From contig CM055107.1 in assembly GCA_029204225.1 (NCBI GenBank), forward strand, positions 12,570,627 through 12,634,626: DNA of 64,000 nucleotides, written 5' to 3'. This DNA comes from Diphasiastrum complanatum. Lineage: Eukaryota; Streptophyta; Lycopodiopsida; Lycopodiales; Lycopodiaceae. Each line of letters opens with the position of its first letter. Position 1 is the first letter of the stretch. The translations under genes and the position numbers were made by a program. The notes beneath the pieces are model-generated. The model did no database searches. It saw nothing but the letters and a program-made list of their open reading frames with translations, and was not told the DNA's origin. Below, piece after piece: positions 11,596 through 21,661 of this stretch.

Positions 11596-12660
11596 GTGGA
11601 ACTGAACAAGAAAAAGTGGATTTCATCTAATACGCACTCTAAATTCCGCTATATAAGGGCTGAATTCGAGTCATTTGTCACCTTTGCTAGCGAAGCTCTG
11701 CCAAAATTCACACTAAAATTACCAAGTTCTCTGTTTGTGACCAAACTTCCTACCAGCTATCATATGCTCATACTGAACACCGAGCTGCACTCTGAACTAC
11801 AATTCTTGTCATCTAACACTCGTTATCCACAGTTTTCTATCGTTTCCACACCTTCTTATCTTTTTCATCGTTTTTTCTACTTTTTCATCCTTTAATCATC
11901 ATCGCTAACATGGCCTCCTCATCCTCTAAAGAATCTGGCGCCAAACAGGTGATCCAGCATGAAATCCCTGAGGCCACGCAGATTTGGTCTTTACCCTCTA
12001 ACATTCTAATCCAACCATGGCTACAGACAGCCAGCTCACTTTTTGAGGCAATTGAATTTTTCCTGGCGCTTTTTCATTCTGATATTAACATGGGCCTCGC
12101 ACTTCATGCTTACGCCACCTAGAAAGCGCCAAAGACACGTTTCCACTTCCTGTACCAAGGTACCACGTACAAGGTCATGATTAACGCCAACTCGATGGTC
12201 ACCATTGGCATTATGTCTGGTGACCGTCAGTCCATCTTCCATCGCCAAGCCAAAACTCTGATCAAACCTTGTCATCACCGAAACTGCACCAGAAATACCA
12301 ATCCAGACTAACAATGGTTACCTAATAGATGCTATCACGAAACCAGCCACTTACGCTCGGGACTTAGAACATCTAATGGGCATTGAAACCAAATGGGATG
12401 ATTTTCTTTCCTCCATATTCTTTGATCCTAATAAGACGCTAGCTTCCGACAAAGTCGAAGATCAGCTGCCAGTCACTCGTGTATATTACCGAGTTGTCTT
12501 CCTTGGAGAAAGCATGGGTCGACCAAGAATGGCTGACAGGAGTCCACAAGTCCTTCCACATGCCCAAGGACTCAAAGAAACTAGACCATCTCAACTTTAT
12601 GGAAGACGTAACGGGCTACCTGATCCACCAGAGGCGGGCAAAGAGGACGCTTTACTAAAC
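11596..12660 (+). pseudogene. Degraded element ORF, truncated by copia A
   Basis: Open pieces at 11596-11895 and 11910-12122 (MASSSSKESGAKQVIQHEIP) are followed by FHFLYQGTTYKVMINANSM and, at 12376 onward, MGIETKWDDFLSSIFFDPNK. They could be successive parts of one protein broken by single stops. The KWDDFLSSIFFDPNK segment matches the pseudogene at about 10045-10105. It stops abruptly at the truncated 3' end of copia A. Function is unknown. The serine-rich start and the context suggest a Gag-like ORF. Confidence 0.4.
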
Positions 12661-12663
12661 CGA

Positions 12664-13083
12664 CGTGGGAATTTTTTGCTTTATGCCAATTTCTTCCAAG
12701 ATTTGTCTCAACCATATAGGTTCTTGTGCAGCACTACACATTGCCTTATACTCTGCTTCTGTGGTGGAAAGAGCAATTTTACTTTGCTTCTTACTAGACC
12801 AGAAAAAGCAATTACCACAAAACTGGAATATATATCATGTGGTGGATCTACGATTATTATAGTCATCTCCCCAATCCACATCCACATAGCCACACAATTT
12901 AGGTAAACCATCATGCTTCCTGTAAATCAAGCCATACTCTGAAGTGCCTTTCGCATAACGCAAAATGCGTTTAGCTGCCTTCCAATGCGTTTCTGTAGGT
13001 GCTGCCATAAATTGACTTACAATACCAACAGCATAACATATATCTGGTCTAGTCGTGGTAAGGTAAATCAAGCTCCCTACTAA
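12664..13083 (-). pseudogene. Copia A RNase H, truncated
   Basis: The segment continues the pol frame after a TAG at the end of the integrase-RT ORF. It reads [38 protein letters not shown] and [18 protein letters not shown], then, after a further stop, WSSKKQ and LSTTEAEYKAM. The domain stops after EEIGIKQK, where C continues for another 80 residues to ADIFTKPL. The TAG corresponds to CAG in copy C at about 47300, so it is a simple C-to-T nonsense change. Confidence 0.85.
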
Positions 13084-15045
13084 CTATCTATATAGTGTAG
13101 CATCAAATGACTGTGACCCATCAAGCTTAGAAAGCTTTTTACCTGGTCCAATAGGAGTGTTTACTGGTTTGCAATCCTGCAACCTAAACCTGTGCAACAA
13201 CTCTTTGACATACTTCACCTGTGTTAAACCCACTTCATGTCCTTTTTGCCACACTTCTACTCCAAGGCAGTAATGCATCAGGCTGAGATCTGTCATGTCA
13301 AATTGTTCCATGAGGTCTTTCTTGATCATGTCTATCATCTCTTGATTATTTCCCGTAATAATCAAGTCATCAACATAAAGAGCAATCAAAACAACCATAC
13401 CATCAAAGCATAAGGCATATAGATTTGGATCAGAATGTGTTCTCACCATCCCCTTTGAACGAAAGTAGGCATCAATCCTTCTATACCACGCATGTGGTGC
13501 TTGTTTAAGACCATAAAGCGCTTTCTTTAAGCGACATATTTTATTTTCCTGTCCTTCCGTTACAAAGCCTTCAGATTGATCCATGAACACTTCTTCTTCT
13601 ATCTCACCATTTAGAAAAGCGGATTTCACATCCATCTGATGCAAAGGCCAACCAAAATGTGAAGCTAAAGCAATAAGTAGACGTAGAGTATTCCACTTAC
13701 AAACCGGCGCAAAGGTCTCATCATAGTCAATGCCTTTATTTTGTGCATACCCTTTGATCACCAATCTTGCTTTGTGCTTTGCTATACTTCCATCTGCATG
13801 GTACTTAGTCCTGTATACCCATTTGCAACCAATGGGTTTCTTGCCAACTGGTGGTTCTACTAAGTCCCATGTGCTATGCTTAGCAATTGACTCCATCTCC
13901 TCTCCCATGGCCTTGACCCAAATGTCATCATCCTTCGCTTCACCATAAGTTGAAGGTTCTTTGCTTTGAATAATGTTAGATAGAAGAGCATAATTTGTTT
14001 CATATCTTTCAGGTAGTATCTTCTCTCTTGTTGATTTTTGTAGCTCTCCTTGGTTAGATGATCCTGGAAAGTCATCTATGTCACGGCTCTCCATCAATCT
14101 CTCAAACCACTTAGGGAGCTTTCTGTCAGGTGATCGGCTTTCTGGTGAAAATGTATCCCACGATACATCCTTCTCCTTGCGTTTGTCACCTGCAACTTCA
14201 ATCCTTCTTGTACCAAAAGGTTTGTCCCTACCTCTCCAACCTGTTTCTTGAGGTTGAGTGGTAGTATCTGGAGATGTATCCTCATGTTCATCACTCGGAA
14301 GGTCAATGAATGAATCATCATCAAGTGGTATCCTCACTATACCATCTTTCCTACTGGATCTATCTACCTTCTCAGCATCCTCGTCTTCATACACCTTGGT
14401 TTCATGAGAGATAACATCACGGCTTATATGGATTTTGTTTTCGACTGGATCAAAACATCTATAGCCCTTCACACGATCATCATATCCTAGGAATATACAC
14501 TTGATAGCTTTTACATCAAGTTCACGTCTCTCTTCCTTAGGAATGCGTACAAAGGCCTTACATCCAGAGATTCCTAAGTGGTTCACCTTTGGCTTCTTCT
14601 TCGTGAATGCTTCCTCAGGTGTTATCTTTGGTATGGCAATGGTAGGATTTCTATTTTGAAGATAGAATGCCATGCTACATGCTTCTGACCAAAAATATTT
14701 TGGTAGTTTCATCTCAACTAGCATAGATCTGGCACTTTCCACAATCGTACAATTTTTGCGCTCAGCTACACCATTGAGAGCAGGAGTATGAGCTTGCGTA
14801 AATTGTCTTTTAATCCCACATTGATCACAAAGATCATTGAAGTCATTCGACTTATACTCACCTCCACTATCTGATCTTAGGACTTTGATCTTCCTACCTG
14901 TCTGATTTTTGACCAAGTTTTTGAAGTTCTTGAAGTTATCAAAAGCATCTGATTTCATCTTCAAGAAGTAGATCCACGTCTTACGTGACATATCATCAAT
15001 AAAGGTCATGAAATAGAAGGCTTTTCCTAAGGACATGGTCCTCAT
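13084..15045 (-). CDS. pol: Copia A integrase-reverse transcriptase ORF (653 aa, partial pol)
   Basis: This is the longest ORF of the window. Residues 1-150 are the integrase catalytic core (DDMSRKTWIYFLK, RSDSGGEYKS, NGVAERKN with the catalytic Asp and Glu). Next come the integrase C-terminal block with FVRIPKEERRELD and FLGYDDRVKGYRCF, an acidic Ser/Asp-rich linker, then RT from about residue 385 (IGCKWVYRTKYHADGS, ARLVIKGYAQNKGIDYDETF, MDVKSAFLNG, YGLKQAPHAWY, LYVDDLIITGN). YVDD is the copia-type active site. The first Met is internal to integrase: the true polyprotein starts in gag at 16566 and is broken upstream by stops and frameshifts. Confidence 0.93.
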   Translation of the reverse strand: MRTMSLGKAFYFMTFIDDMSRKTWIYFLKMKSDAFDNFKNFKNLVKNQTGRKIKVLRSDSGGEYKSNDFNDLCDQCGIKRQFTQAHTPALNGVAERKNCTIVESARSMLVEMKLPKYFWSEACSMAFYLQNRNPTIAIPKITPEEAFTKKKPKVNHLGISGCKAFVRIPKEERRELDVKAIKCIFLGYDDRVKGYRCFDPVENKIHISRDVISHETKVYEDEDAEKVDRSSRKDGIVRIPLDDDSFIDLPSDEHEDTSPDTTTQPQETGWRGRDKPFGTRRIEVAGDKRKEKDVSWDTFSPESRSPDRKLPKWFERLMESRDIDDFPGSSNQGELQKSTREKILPERYETNYALLSNIIQSKEPSTYGEAKDDDIWVKAMGEEMESIAKHSTWDLVEPPVGKKPIGCKWVYRTKYHADGSIAKHKARLVIKGYAQNKGIDYDETFAPVCKWNTLRLLIALASHFGWPLHQMDVKSAFLNGEIEEEVFMDQSEGFVTEGQENKICRLKKALYGLKQAPHAWYRRIDAYFRSKGMVRTHSDPNLYALCFDGMVVLIALYVDDLIITGNNQEMIDMIKKDLMEQFDMTDLSLMHYCLGVEVWQKGHEVGLTQVKYVKELLHRFRLQDCKPVNTPIGPGKKLSKLDGSQSFDATLYR

Positions 15046-15664
15046 AGACCCTCATAAATCTGTGTGGATTAAATCCAGGATGTTCTTTGCTCTTGCAACA
15101 CCCCCTTTATTGAACTTCTCTCAATGCTGCTTCCCATATACACAAGATTTGCACATCAATTTCAAGTGATCTTCTATGGCAGGCAGTCATGTTACCATCT
15201 CCAATTTTCTCATCAAACTGAGGCTTCCCAAGTTCAAGTGACCAAGCCTCTTGTGCCACAACTCAGTTTGCGAAGGAACGGACGATATAAGTCCATGTTG
15301 CCCCTTGATTGTAGCATTCAACCTGTACAATTTTGTATTGGGCTCTCTTATTCCATTCGCAATAACTTTGAACTTTTGGTTCGCATCCTTCACAAAGCAA
15401 CGATCATGGGCGAATTCTACTTTCAACTTTTGATCAGTAATGACTCCAACAGAAAGTAGATTTTTCTTCAAACTTGGTACGTAAAGTACCTCCCTGATCA
15501 TCATGCTTTTGCCATCAGGCAGTTGGATTGAAACTGTGCCTATCCCCTTGATCATGCACACCTCACCATTTGCTTGTGAAACAGATGTTCCATTATCCAA
15601 CACCTTCAAACTACTAAACCAATTCTTGTTACCTGTCATGTGCCTTGTGTCTCCTGAGTCAATA
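15046..15664 (-). pseudogene. Copia A protease / pre-integrase region
   Basis: The minus strand reads YIDSGDTRHMTG (aspartic protease active-site region, Asp-Ser-Gly), LYVPSLKKNLLSVG, and LWHKRLGHLN with the start of the integrase HHCC zinc finger, then loses frame at 15187. Copy B has DSGA where A has DSGD, and B has a Cys codon where A has TAG just before YIDSG. Two or more frameshifts separate this from the 653-aa ORF. Confidence 0.8.
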
Positions 15665-15666
15665 TA

Positions 15667-16566
15667 CTATGCTTGATCATCTTGATTAGATGACAATGCA
15701 GATATGAAGATGCTAGAGTCTTCAATCTCACCCTCATCGACAAGGTTGTCTGCTTGTTTTGGTTTTCCCTTGCCTTGTTCCACCAAGAATTTGCGACATT
15801 CACTCTTCCAATGGCCCTTTTTACGACAATGGAAGCACTTGTCTTTCTTCTTAATTTTGCTGGAAGATCCCTCATCCTCCTGAGACTTGGCAAATTGCTG
15901 CTTAGACTTCTTCTTGCCCTTGCCCTTGGCTTGTTTTTGGCATGTTGCAAGTGCCTGATCGTCAGTATTTTGACGTCTAGCTTTCACCATTTCTCGTCGT
16001 TGCTCTTCCTACATCAAGATTCCTGTGAGCTTGTCAAAGGTTGGCAATCTTTCTCTTGATGTTATTCCGCTCACAAACATTTGATAGGGTTCTGCAATGC
16101 CGCATAATTCATTATGCACTAGCTCCACATCACGTATGCGCTCTCCAATAGAATGCAGTTCATCTCTCATTGTCTTGATTCTGGTCATGTACGTCTGAAT
16201 GTGCTCTCCTTGGTCCATGCGGGCACTATTCAACTTTGACTTCAAAAACATGATTCTTGATGGATTTGACGTCTCGAACTGCTCCTTTAGCACATCCCAT
16301 GCCTGTCTGGGTGTAATAGCATCACAAATGTGGATAATGATGTGATCCTTCACTGACAAGTTAATGAAGGTCAAATCTTTCCTCATCTTTTTGTCGAACA
16401 CTTTGATGTCTGCTTCATTTGGCGGCCTTCTCTCATCACCTGTGACGACTTCCCACACGTCTTTCTCCATCACTATGTTTTTCATTTTGAATTTCCACAC
16501 TGCATAGTTGAAAATCCTGTCCAATTTGCTACTTTCACTCAAAATGGACTCTCTCATGTTTGTCAT
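15667..16566 (-). pseudogene. gag: Copia A gag with CCHC knuckle
   Basis: The frame begins MTNMRESILSESSKLD and contains NYAVWKFKM, KDHIIIHICDAITPRQAWDV, TYMTRIKTMRDEL and FVSGITSRERLPTFDKLTG, the copia UBN2 Gag pattern. A TAG at 16009 ends the first ORF. Copy B has CAG there, and its frame runs on into EEQRREMVKARRQ. The rest (15990-15667) has a Lys-rich stretch and CFHCRKKGHWKSEC, a CCHC zinc knuckle that binds genomic RNA. The start is chosen because B has the equivalent Met at 35220. Confidence 0.88.
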
Positions 16567-17866
16567 CGCAAAATTGCTTGAAACTTCTGCCTTAGGCTAA
16601 GAACAGTATGTCGAGGCCAATAGTGATGTCAAAAGTTGAAATAATGACCTACACTTTTTTTCTTACCAGGCCACTTGCCGCTTTTCCACCAATTTGAAAG
16701 CCAAATCGGCGTCGCCTTCCGAAATGCACTCAGTCATCAACTCCCAACAACATGTCTAGTGGAATGGTGAAACCACTTCTGGCATACTCCAAACACTTTC
16801 TTCGCTGAATCCACTCTATTTTGTTGTACCGTACTTGCAGGTACAGTCCGGGTGCCCTTCGTTTGGAAGTTATAGCCTTTCGTTTGGGTCAAAACAGGCA
16901 AAGGACCCAAAAATAGAGACTTTTCTAGTTTTTGAGCTGTTTCTTCACTTTGAGGAAACTTCACTCTTCACTTGTGAAGGGACCCAACTCAACTTTCAGT
17001 ATGAAAATTTTTGATGAAGTTAAAGGCCAAAATGCACTTCACTTCTTCAGGGCCCAGTTCAAAGCTCATCCAATGGCTGAACCAAATCTTGTGGTTCAAA
17101 TTTCTTTCTCATCACAGATTCTGGACCGTCGATTCATTTGACACCTCATCTAAAGGTCCAAACTACATCTGGGCATCGAACCATACTCCTGTAGTCGCTA
17201 TGGTCTTCGGTACACCAAGCTGTCTATTGCGTTGGGCACGCGAACAGCCCGCGACCTCCCTGCCTGCAGCCGCGCCTCCCTTCTCTGAAAATCATCAGAT
17301 TAAACTCTCCTGTGGATCATTTTGAGCACAATCTGAGGCCTGGAGCAAGGTCGCCCTACTGAATCCATGATTGTAGAGTATTCAGTCAGGAAATTCCGTG
17401 GAGAAATGGTGATTTTAGCTCAATTTGACAAAGTGGCTTTTTTCACCTTTTTACCACAAATCTGCTAGGTTAACTATCTGGAGACAAATCTCTGACATAA
17501 ACCTCAGAATCTCTCCATGGCTGGTTGACAGTGTGATTAGCTTCCATCCTGTCCTTACGGCATCCAAAACGGTGCACAAACAGCGAAGAAATCACTAGTT
17601 ATGTATAAAAATCGTAACCCCAAGCCCGGTTTCAATTTTCCGCTGGCTTCGAAATTGTCAATTTTTCACCAAATTTTTCCCTGTCTGATGCTATGCACAG
17701 GCTAATAATCCCTCTGTTGAGCTTAGAAGGCCTCTATAAATTAGAAACCGTGCACCAGTGCTTCTCTTTGCGTCTTCAACCCACCGTAAAACCCCGAACT
17801 CTCAGAAGACAGTTCTCCCGAAGCTCTCTTCAATGGCGACACTATATTGTGTACACTCCCTGTACG
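16567..17866 (-). other. Copia A leader (5' untranslated region)
   Basis: About 1.3 kb between primer site and gag Met, matched along its length by 35221-36521 in copy B. The short ORFs on both strands here also appear in B only because the DNA is homologous. They do not look like genes. Confidence 0.7.
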
Positions 17867-17878
17867 GCTCTGATACCA
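17867..17878 (-). promoter_or_regulatory. Primer binding site of copia A
   Basis: On the minus strand TGGTATCAGAGC, the usual plant copia PBS complementary to the initiator-Met tRNA 3' end, starts two bases after the LTR end. The same site occurs next to LTR B (one mismatch visible) and LTR E. Confidence 0.92.
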
Positions 17879-17880
17879 AC

Positions 17881-18146
17881 TTAGAATTTGCTTTGCACAG
17901 GAACACAGATCATGCTACACAGTAACACAGATAGAAAATACTCTCCTCAGCAAGCTCACATAGCAACTGTATTTCTCAAAATGAAATTACACTATACATA
18001 TAGTTGTTCACTCAGGCAACCCATGCATGACTCAGGTTGCCGTTGGCGGGACGCGTGTCCCATCGACTTGCCTCATGGCGAGGCCAACTGATCCTTATCC
18101 ACTGATAGGACCCACAGTACAGTAACACAGTGATTCTAACTCCAGT
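17881..18146 (-). repeat. LTR A (5' LTR, about 265 bp, non-TG/CA ends)
   Basis: It matches LTR B and LTR C closely. On the minus strand it ends ...AAATTCTAA two bases before the PBS. The family start is TTAGAATTAAAG (seen in B and C). In A the first few bases are replaced, so the 5' edge is slightly truncated. It carries GGGACGCGTGTCCCA, a GC-rich palindrome shared with LTR D. Confidence 0.88.
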
Positions 18147-18230
18147 TGCATAGCATCATCTACACAAGAAGATTCTACAAAACATGTAAGTAAAGCAAAG
18201 TGAGTTGCTTCCACTTGCTACAACAGAGAC

Positions 18231-19430
18231 CAATTTATCTATCTTGGAGATTCTATCACCGTACGCGTGGAAGGAAAAGAAACAGTGAAGATCACCTTCA
18301 ACAATCATCTATCTATTTGTATTCCTAACATCCTTCATATTCCTTAGTTATCAAAAAATCTGTTATCAGTCTCTAAGATAACTGTGAGGGCTACATTGTT
18401 ATCTTCTCATCTGAGGAGTGTACAATATTTGAGAAAGATACTCCTCTGACTACATGCACTAGAGTCGGGAACCTTTATGTACTCTCTAATTCAGTTACAT
18501 TAGCTAGTATCTCTCATAAAAATGTAAATGACAGTGTTGTTCTGTAGCATAGTCGATTTGGACACGTGAATACAAGATCACTTTCTTATATGTTTTGTAA
18601 TAATTTAGTTGATGGTTTGAATTTTCCATCTTCATTAGATAGGAAATCTTTCTTTTGTGAATCATGCATCTGTGGGGAACACTCTAGAAGCAAGTTTCCA
18701 AAATCACATTCCATCAAATCAAAGCATGTATTAGATCTTGTACATAGCGATCTCTGTGGTCCAATGCCAAATCCATTCTTAGGATGCAGTCTATTTTATC
18801 ACTTTCATAGATGATTACTCCAGATAGTCTACAATCATATTCATTAAGCATAAATCCGAAGCCTTTGAATGCTTCAAGAAATTCAAGACCATGGCTGAGA
18901 CACAAATGTCTAGGAAAGTGAAGACACTCTGAACTGATGGTGGCAGCAAAAACATCTCCAATGAGATGTCCGACTACTTGGCTGAACATGGCATCAAAAG
19001 ACAGTTCACTACTTCCTATTCACCTCAACAGAACGAGATTGCAGAAAGGAAGAACCGAACTCTTCTCAACTCAGCCAAATTAATGCTATATCAAGCACAC
19101 CTACCTGTGAAGTTCTGGACAGAAGCTATTGCCATAGCCTGTTACGTACAGAATAGATCCAACACCAAAGCCATCAACAACAAAATTCCTTATGAAATTT
19201 GGCATGGGCACAAGCCTGGTGTCAGACATTTAAAAATCTTTGGTTGTATATGTTTTGTTCACATTCTTAAATAACTTAGGAAGAAGCTAGATCATAGGAC
19301 AAATAAATGTATTTTCGTTGGCTATCCTAATGAATATAAAGCTTATAAAGTTTATGATCCATCCACCAATGTAATATTTGCCTCTAGGGATGTAATATTT
19401 CAAGAACATACATACTATGACTTCAAACAA
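18231..19430 (+). pseudogene. Copia G pol, left half (pre-integrase to integrase)
   Basis: In changing frames the plus strand reads LGDSITVRVEGK, SKNLLSVSKI, SRFGHVNTRSLSYM with CESCICGEHSRSKF (integrase zinc finger), VHSDLCGPM, then, in an intact ORF (18966-19274), GIKRQFTTSYSPQQNEIAER (integrase with catalytic Glu) and HLKIFGCICFVHI. The domain end IFVGYPNEYKAYKVYDP, SRDVIFQEH follows to 19430. The right half with RT begins at 28161, so an 8.7-kb insertion splits the gene. Confidence 0.87.
19425..19430. repeat. Target-site duplication AAACAA (left)
   Basis: AAACAA ends the left copia half in frame (codons for Lys-Gln) and recurs at 28161-28166, where the same two codons begin the right half in the same frame. 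A 6-bp duplication with frame continuity marks an insertion site. Confidence 0.7.
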
Positions 19431-19443
19431 CCATCACCATGAT

Positions 19444-20206
19444 GACCAAAAAAAAGAGAAATGACTTGAAGACCCATTTTTTTTAAATGGGTCTAATTTT
19501 TTTTAAAAAGTATCCAAATTTAAAATGCTTAAAATAAATATATTGTAATGGTAAAAAAATGTTGTATTTTGCAAGAAAATAATTTAAGCTACAAAAATTT
19601 GGTCAATAGATTTTTATAAATATCTTAAAATTAGCTTATATTAAATGATAATACTATTTAAAATAAAATCATTAGATACACAACCACTAAAATACCTAAA
19701 AAATATTTTTTGCTTACTAAAAATAAAAGTTTGAGTTTTTCTTTTTTTTGGAATTTTAAAAGATTTCTAAATTACAATTCTCGTATCGAAAAAAATATTT
19801 TTTAAATTAGGTTAAAGATTTGAATCAATATTTTTTAAAATTTTAAAATTTTGAAAATCTTTACTTATACCCACATAAGTTTATTAAATATCTAAACATT
19901 AAATAAACGTAAAGAGAATTACTTTACAATAATCGAGATTAAATTATTTGTGATAATATTTAATCACTCTAAAAAAATCTAAATTTATTTCTTATAATTT
20001 TAAGCAATATTTTTTTTACAAAAAATATTATAAAAACACATCTAAAATTAAAATATTGGAAACTTGACAAATCATTACAATTTTAATTTCTGGTGATAAT
20101 TATCATTGTTAAAAATTTTAAAATATTTCAAATTTTAAATTTTAAATCATTAAAAAATAAATTAAAAAATATGAAATCAATAAAAAAAAATTCAAAACAC
20201 AATACA
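19444..20206. other. AT-rich left subterminal region of the insert
   Basis: It starts with the probable inverted-terminal words and a short palindrome GACCCATTTTTTTTAAATGG(GTC) at about 19473-19495. The rest is very AT-rich, with ATTTTAAAATTTT-type words and no coding signal. It lies 3' of the methyltransferase gene. Confidence 0.5.
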
Positions 20207-20916
20207 TCAAAAAATATAAACACAATTATTCTTTAAAACAAAAGAGAATTTTGTATTCCCAAAAATCATCGATGCATTTACATCTTTTTCTTTTGTTTTT
20301 TCTTGAGTAGCCACTGTACTATCAAGTGGCACCTCTTCTACAATTTTTTCGACTATAGTGACTACATTGTAATCTTGAACCAAGACATCAGCAAATTCTC
20401 CTGTGTCGTCTACTTTTCCGCTAGTAGGAGGCTGAGGTTCCTTGGACAAGGGAATTATTGTATCCTCGTTGTTCAAACTCTTTTCCACCCTCAGATAATT
20501 CATCTGGCAAAATTGAAAGAGATTTCATTCTCATTTTTATAAAATCAACTAAATTAGTATCTAAATCTACTGCAGCAACAAGTTTGCTTTTCTGAACAAC
20601 ACATGCGCTCGTAGTGCCGCTACCGCTAAATAAATCTGAAACCCAATCAGCTGGGTGAGAAAAAATATCAATTAAATGATTAATTAATTATTGTGGCTTT
20701 TGGTAGGGACAAGCCACGGAATCCGTCATTGGGATTTTTAATTTCTTTGTCACAGCTGGATATTGGAATTGGAACAAGTTTCCAAAACTTGTCAGTCCGG
20801 AAGTGTTATAATACAGCATCGAACGTTTGTTATTCAAAGCATAATAACCGATGGTTATGTATTCTATTTCATTGCAAAGTCGAGCTCCTCCCAAGTTCTT
20901 GATATTGGGCTTGTAC
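20207..20916 (-). pseudogene. Last exon: methyltransferase C-terminal half with motif I
   Basis: After the acceptor TCATGTCAG the exon reads YKPNIKNLGGARL, EIEYITIGYYALNNKR, VTKKLKIPMTDSVACPYQKP, then, after a TAA at 20688-20690, LINHLIDIFSHPADWVSDLF and SGSGTTSACVV (motif I at 20610-20636) and LVAAVDLDTNLVDFIKMRM. YQKP-LI with DWVSDLFSGSGTT is the motif X-motif I pairing of beta-class N4/N6 amino-methyltransferases. FSGSGTT forms the S-adenosylmethionine-binding loop, and the Asp of AVDLD fits motif II. A frame change near 20505 leads into an acidic tail ending at 20207. Confidence 0.82.
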
Positions 20917-21032
20917 CTGACATGAAACATTACAAGTAGAATCAATTTAAAATTTTAATTTTAAAATAAAAAATTTAAAATAAAATTATGAATTAAAATA
21001 CGAATTGATAATTCAGGAACTTAAGAATTTAC

Positions 21033-21486
21033 CACACAACATTCTCAATTCTCGCATTACAGAAAGTTAATAGAGCTTTCTGTACTGATGTTGACCACCA
21101 AGAAGAATGAAAAATAACAACTCTTCAAATTGGAGAAGTTGTGACTTCAAGAAAGCCCTACATAAAACTATGGATTTCAGTGAATTTGAAAGGAGTATCA
21201 TCATTTAATGATTCTTTCATTTGAAATTCATATGGTATATCGGCGATGCATAGTGTATAAGGTCTTTTTCTTAAAAATTTTGAAATTTCTCCATAATCGT
21301 TCCCCTCAACAGAGTAAAAGCATGGTTGATCATTGAAGCTTTTGAGAAGATAGGTCTCTAATGGATCCTCCTCCACAGGTCTCATCTTGTGCCAATCCCT
21401 CCATGTTCTTTTTTTCTATTTTTGCCTTACAGAATATGTCTCTTGAAGTGCTCTGGAAGGACTTTGTTTTTTTTGTATTCGGAAGA
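21033..21486 (-). pseudogene. Exon with methyltransferase catalytic motif IV
   Basis: After the acceptor TTTTCAG the exon reads ...SRALQETYSVRQK, a TAG at 21416-21418, RTWRDWHKMRPVEEDPLETY, FYSVEGNDYGEISKFL, then YTLCIADIPYEFQMKESLND. DIPY (21230-21241) stands where (D/N/S)PP(Y/F), the catalytic motif IV of amino-methyltransferases, is expected. A beta-strand (TLCIA) comes just before it, as usual. Further on, after TAG (21158-21160) and TGA (21125-21127), it reads VVIFHSSWWSTSVQKALL and ARIENVVW, then a GTAAAT donor at 21032. A missing base in the A8 run near 21475 would restore phase with the previous exon. Replacement of the first Pro of the motif by Ile is unusual. Confidence 0.75.
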
Positions 21487-21500
21487 CTGAAAAGGAAAAA

Positions 21501-21651
21501 GCTATGCTTAGCATGGGAGACAAAAAATATGAAATAGAATAGGAGACTTAACTTATCAAAAATTAATAATTAAATAAAGAAAAAGTTATGCTAGCATATA
21601 GACATAGAATAGAAAGAAATAATTAATAAGCACCTATGCTAAGCATGGGTG
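21501..21651. repeat. Outlying TATGCTNAGCAT palindromes in an intron
   Basis: Copies GCTATGCTTAGCATGGG (21501), GTTATGCTAGCATA (21587) and CACCTATGCTAAGCATGGGTG (21631-21651) lie in the intron 21661-21487. They are the same repeat family as the 24.4-24.75 kb array, here about 45-85 bp apart. Confidence 0.8.
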
Positions 21652-21661
21652 AAATAAATAC

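Larger units (their letters stand above)
12664..18146 (-). mobile_element. Ty1/copia retrotransposon A, 3'-truncated
   Basis: On the minus strand the order is 5' LTR (18146-17881), initiator-Met primer site, a 1.3-kb leader, gag, protease, integrase, RT, and RNase H cut off at 12664. There is no 3' LTR. The same family supplies B (34018-36805) and C (46873-48274). Comparison with them shows several point-nonsense mutations in A. The copy cannot transpose by itself. Confidence 0.9.

Noticed and set aside
15124-16059. Plus-strand ORFs opposite copia A gag (e.g. 15754-16059), also seen at 34430-34735
   Set aside because: Shadows of the minus-strand gag and pre-integrase coding sequence.
16737-17325. 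Small ORFs in the leader of copia A that recur in copia B (35262-35980)
   Set aside because: They are shared because the leader DNA is homologous. They lie on both strands and show no domain, and stops differ between copies.
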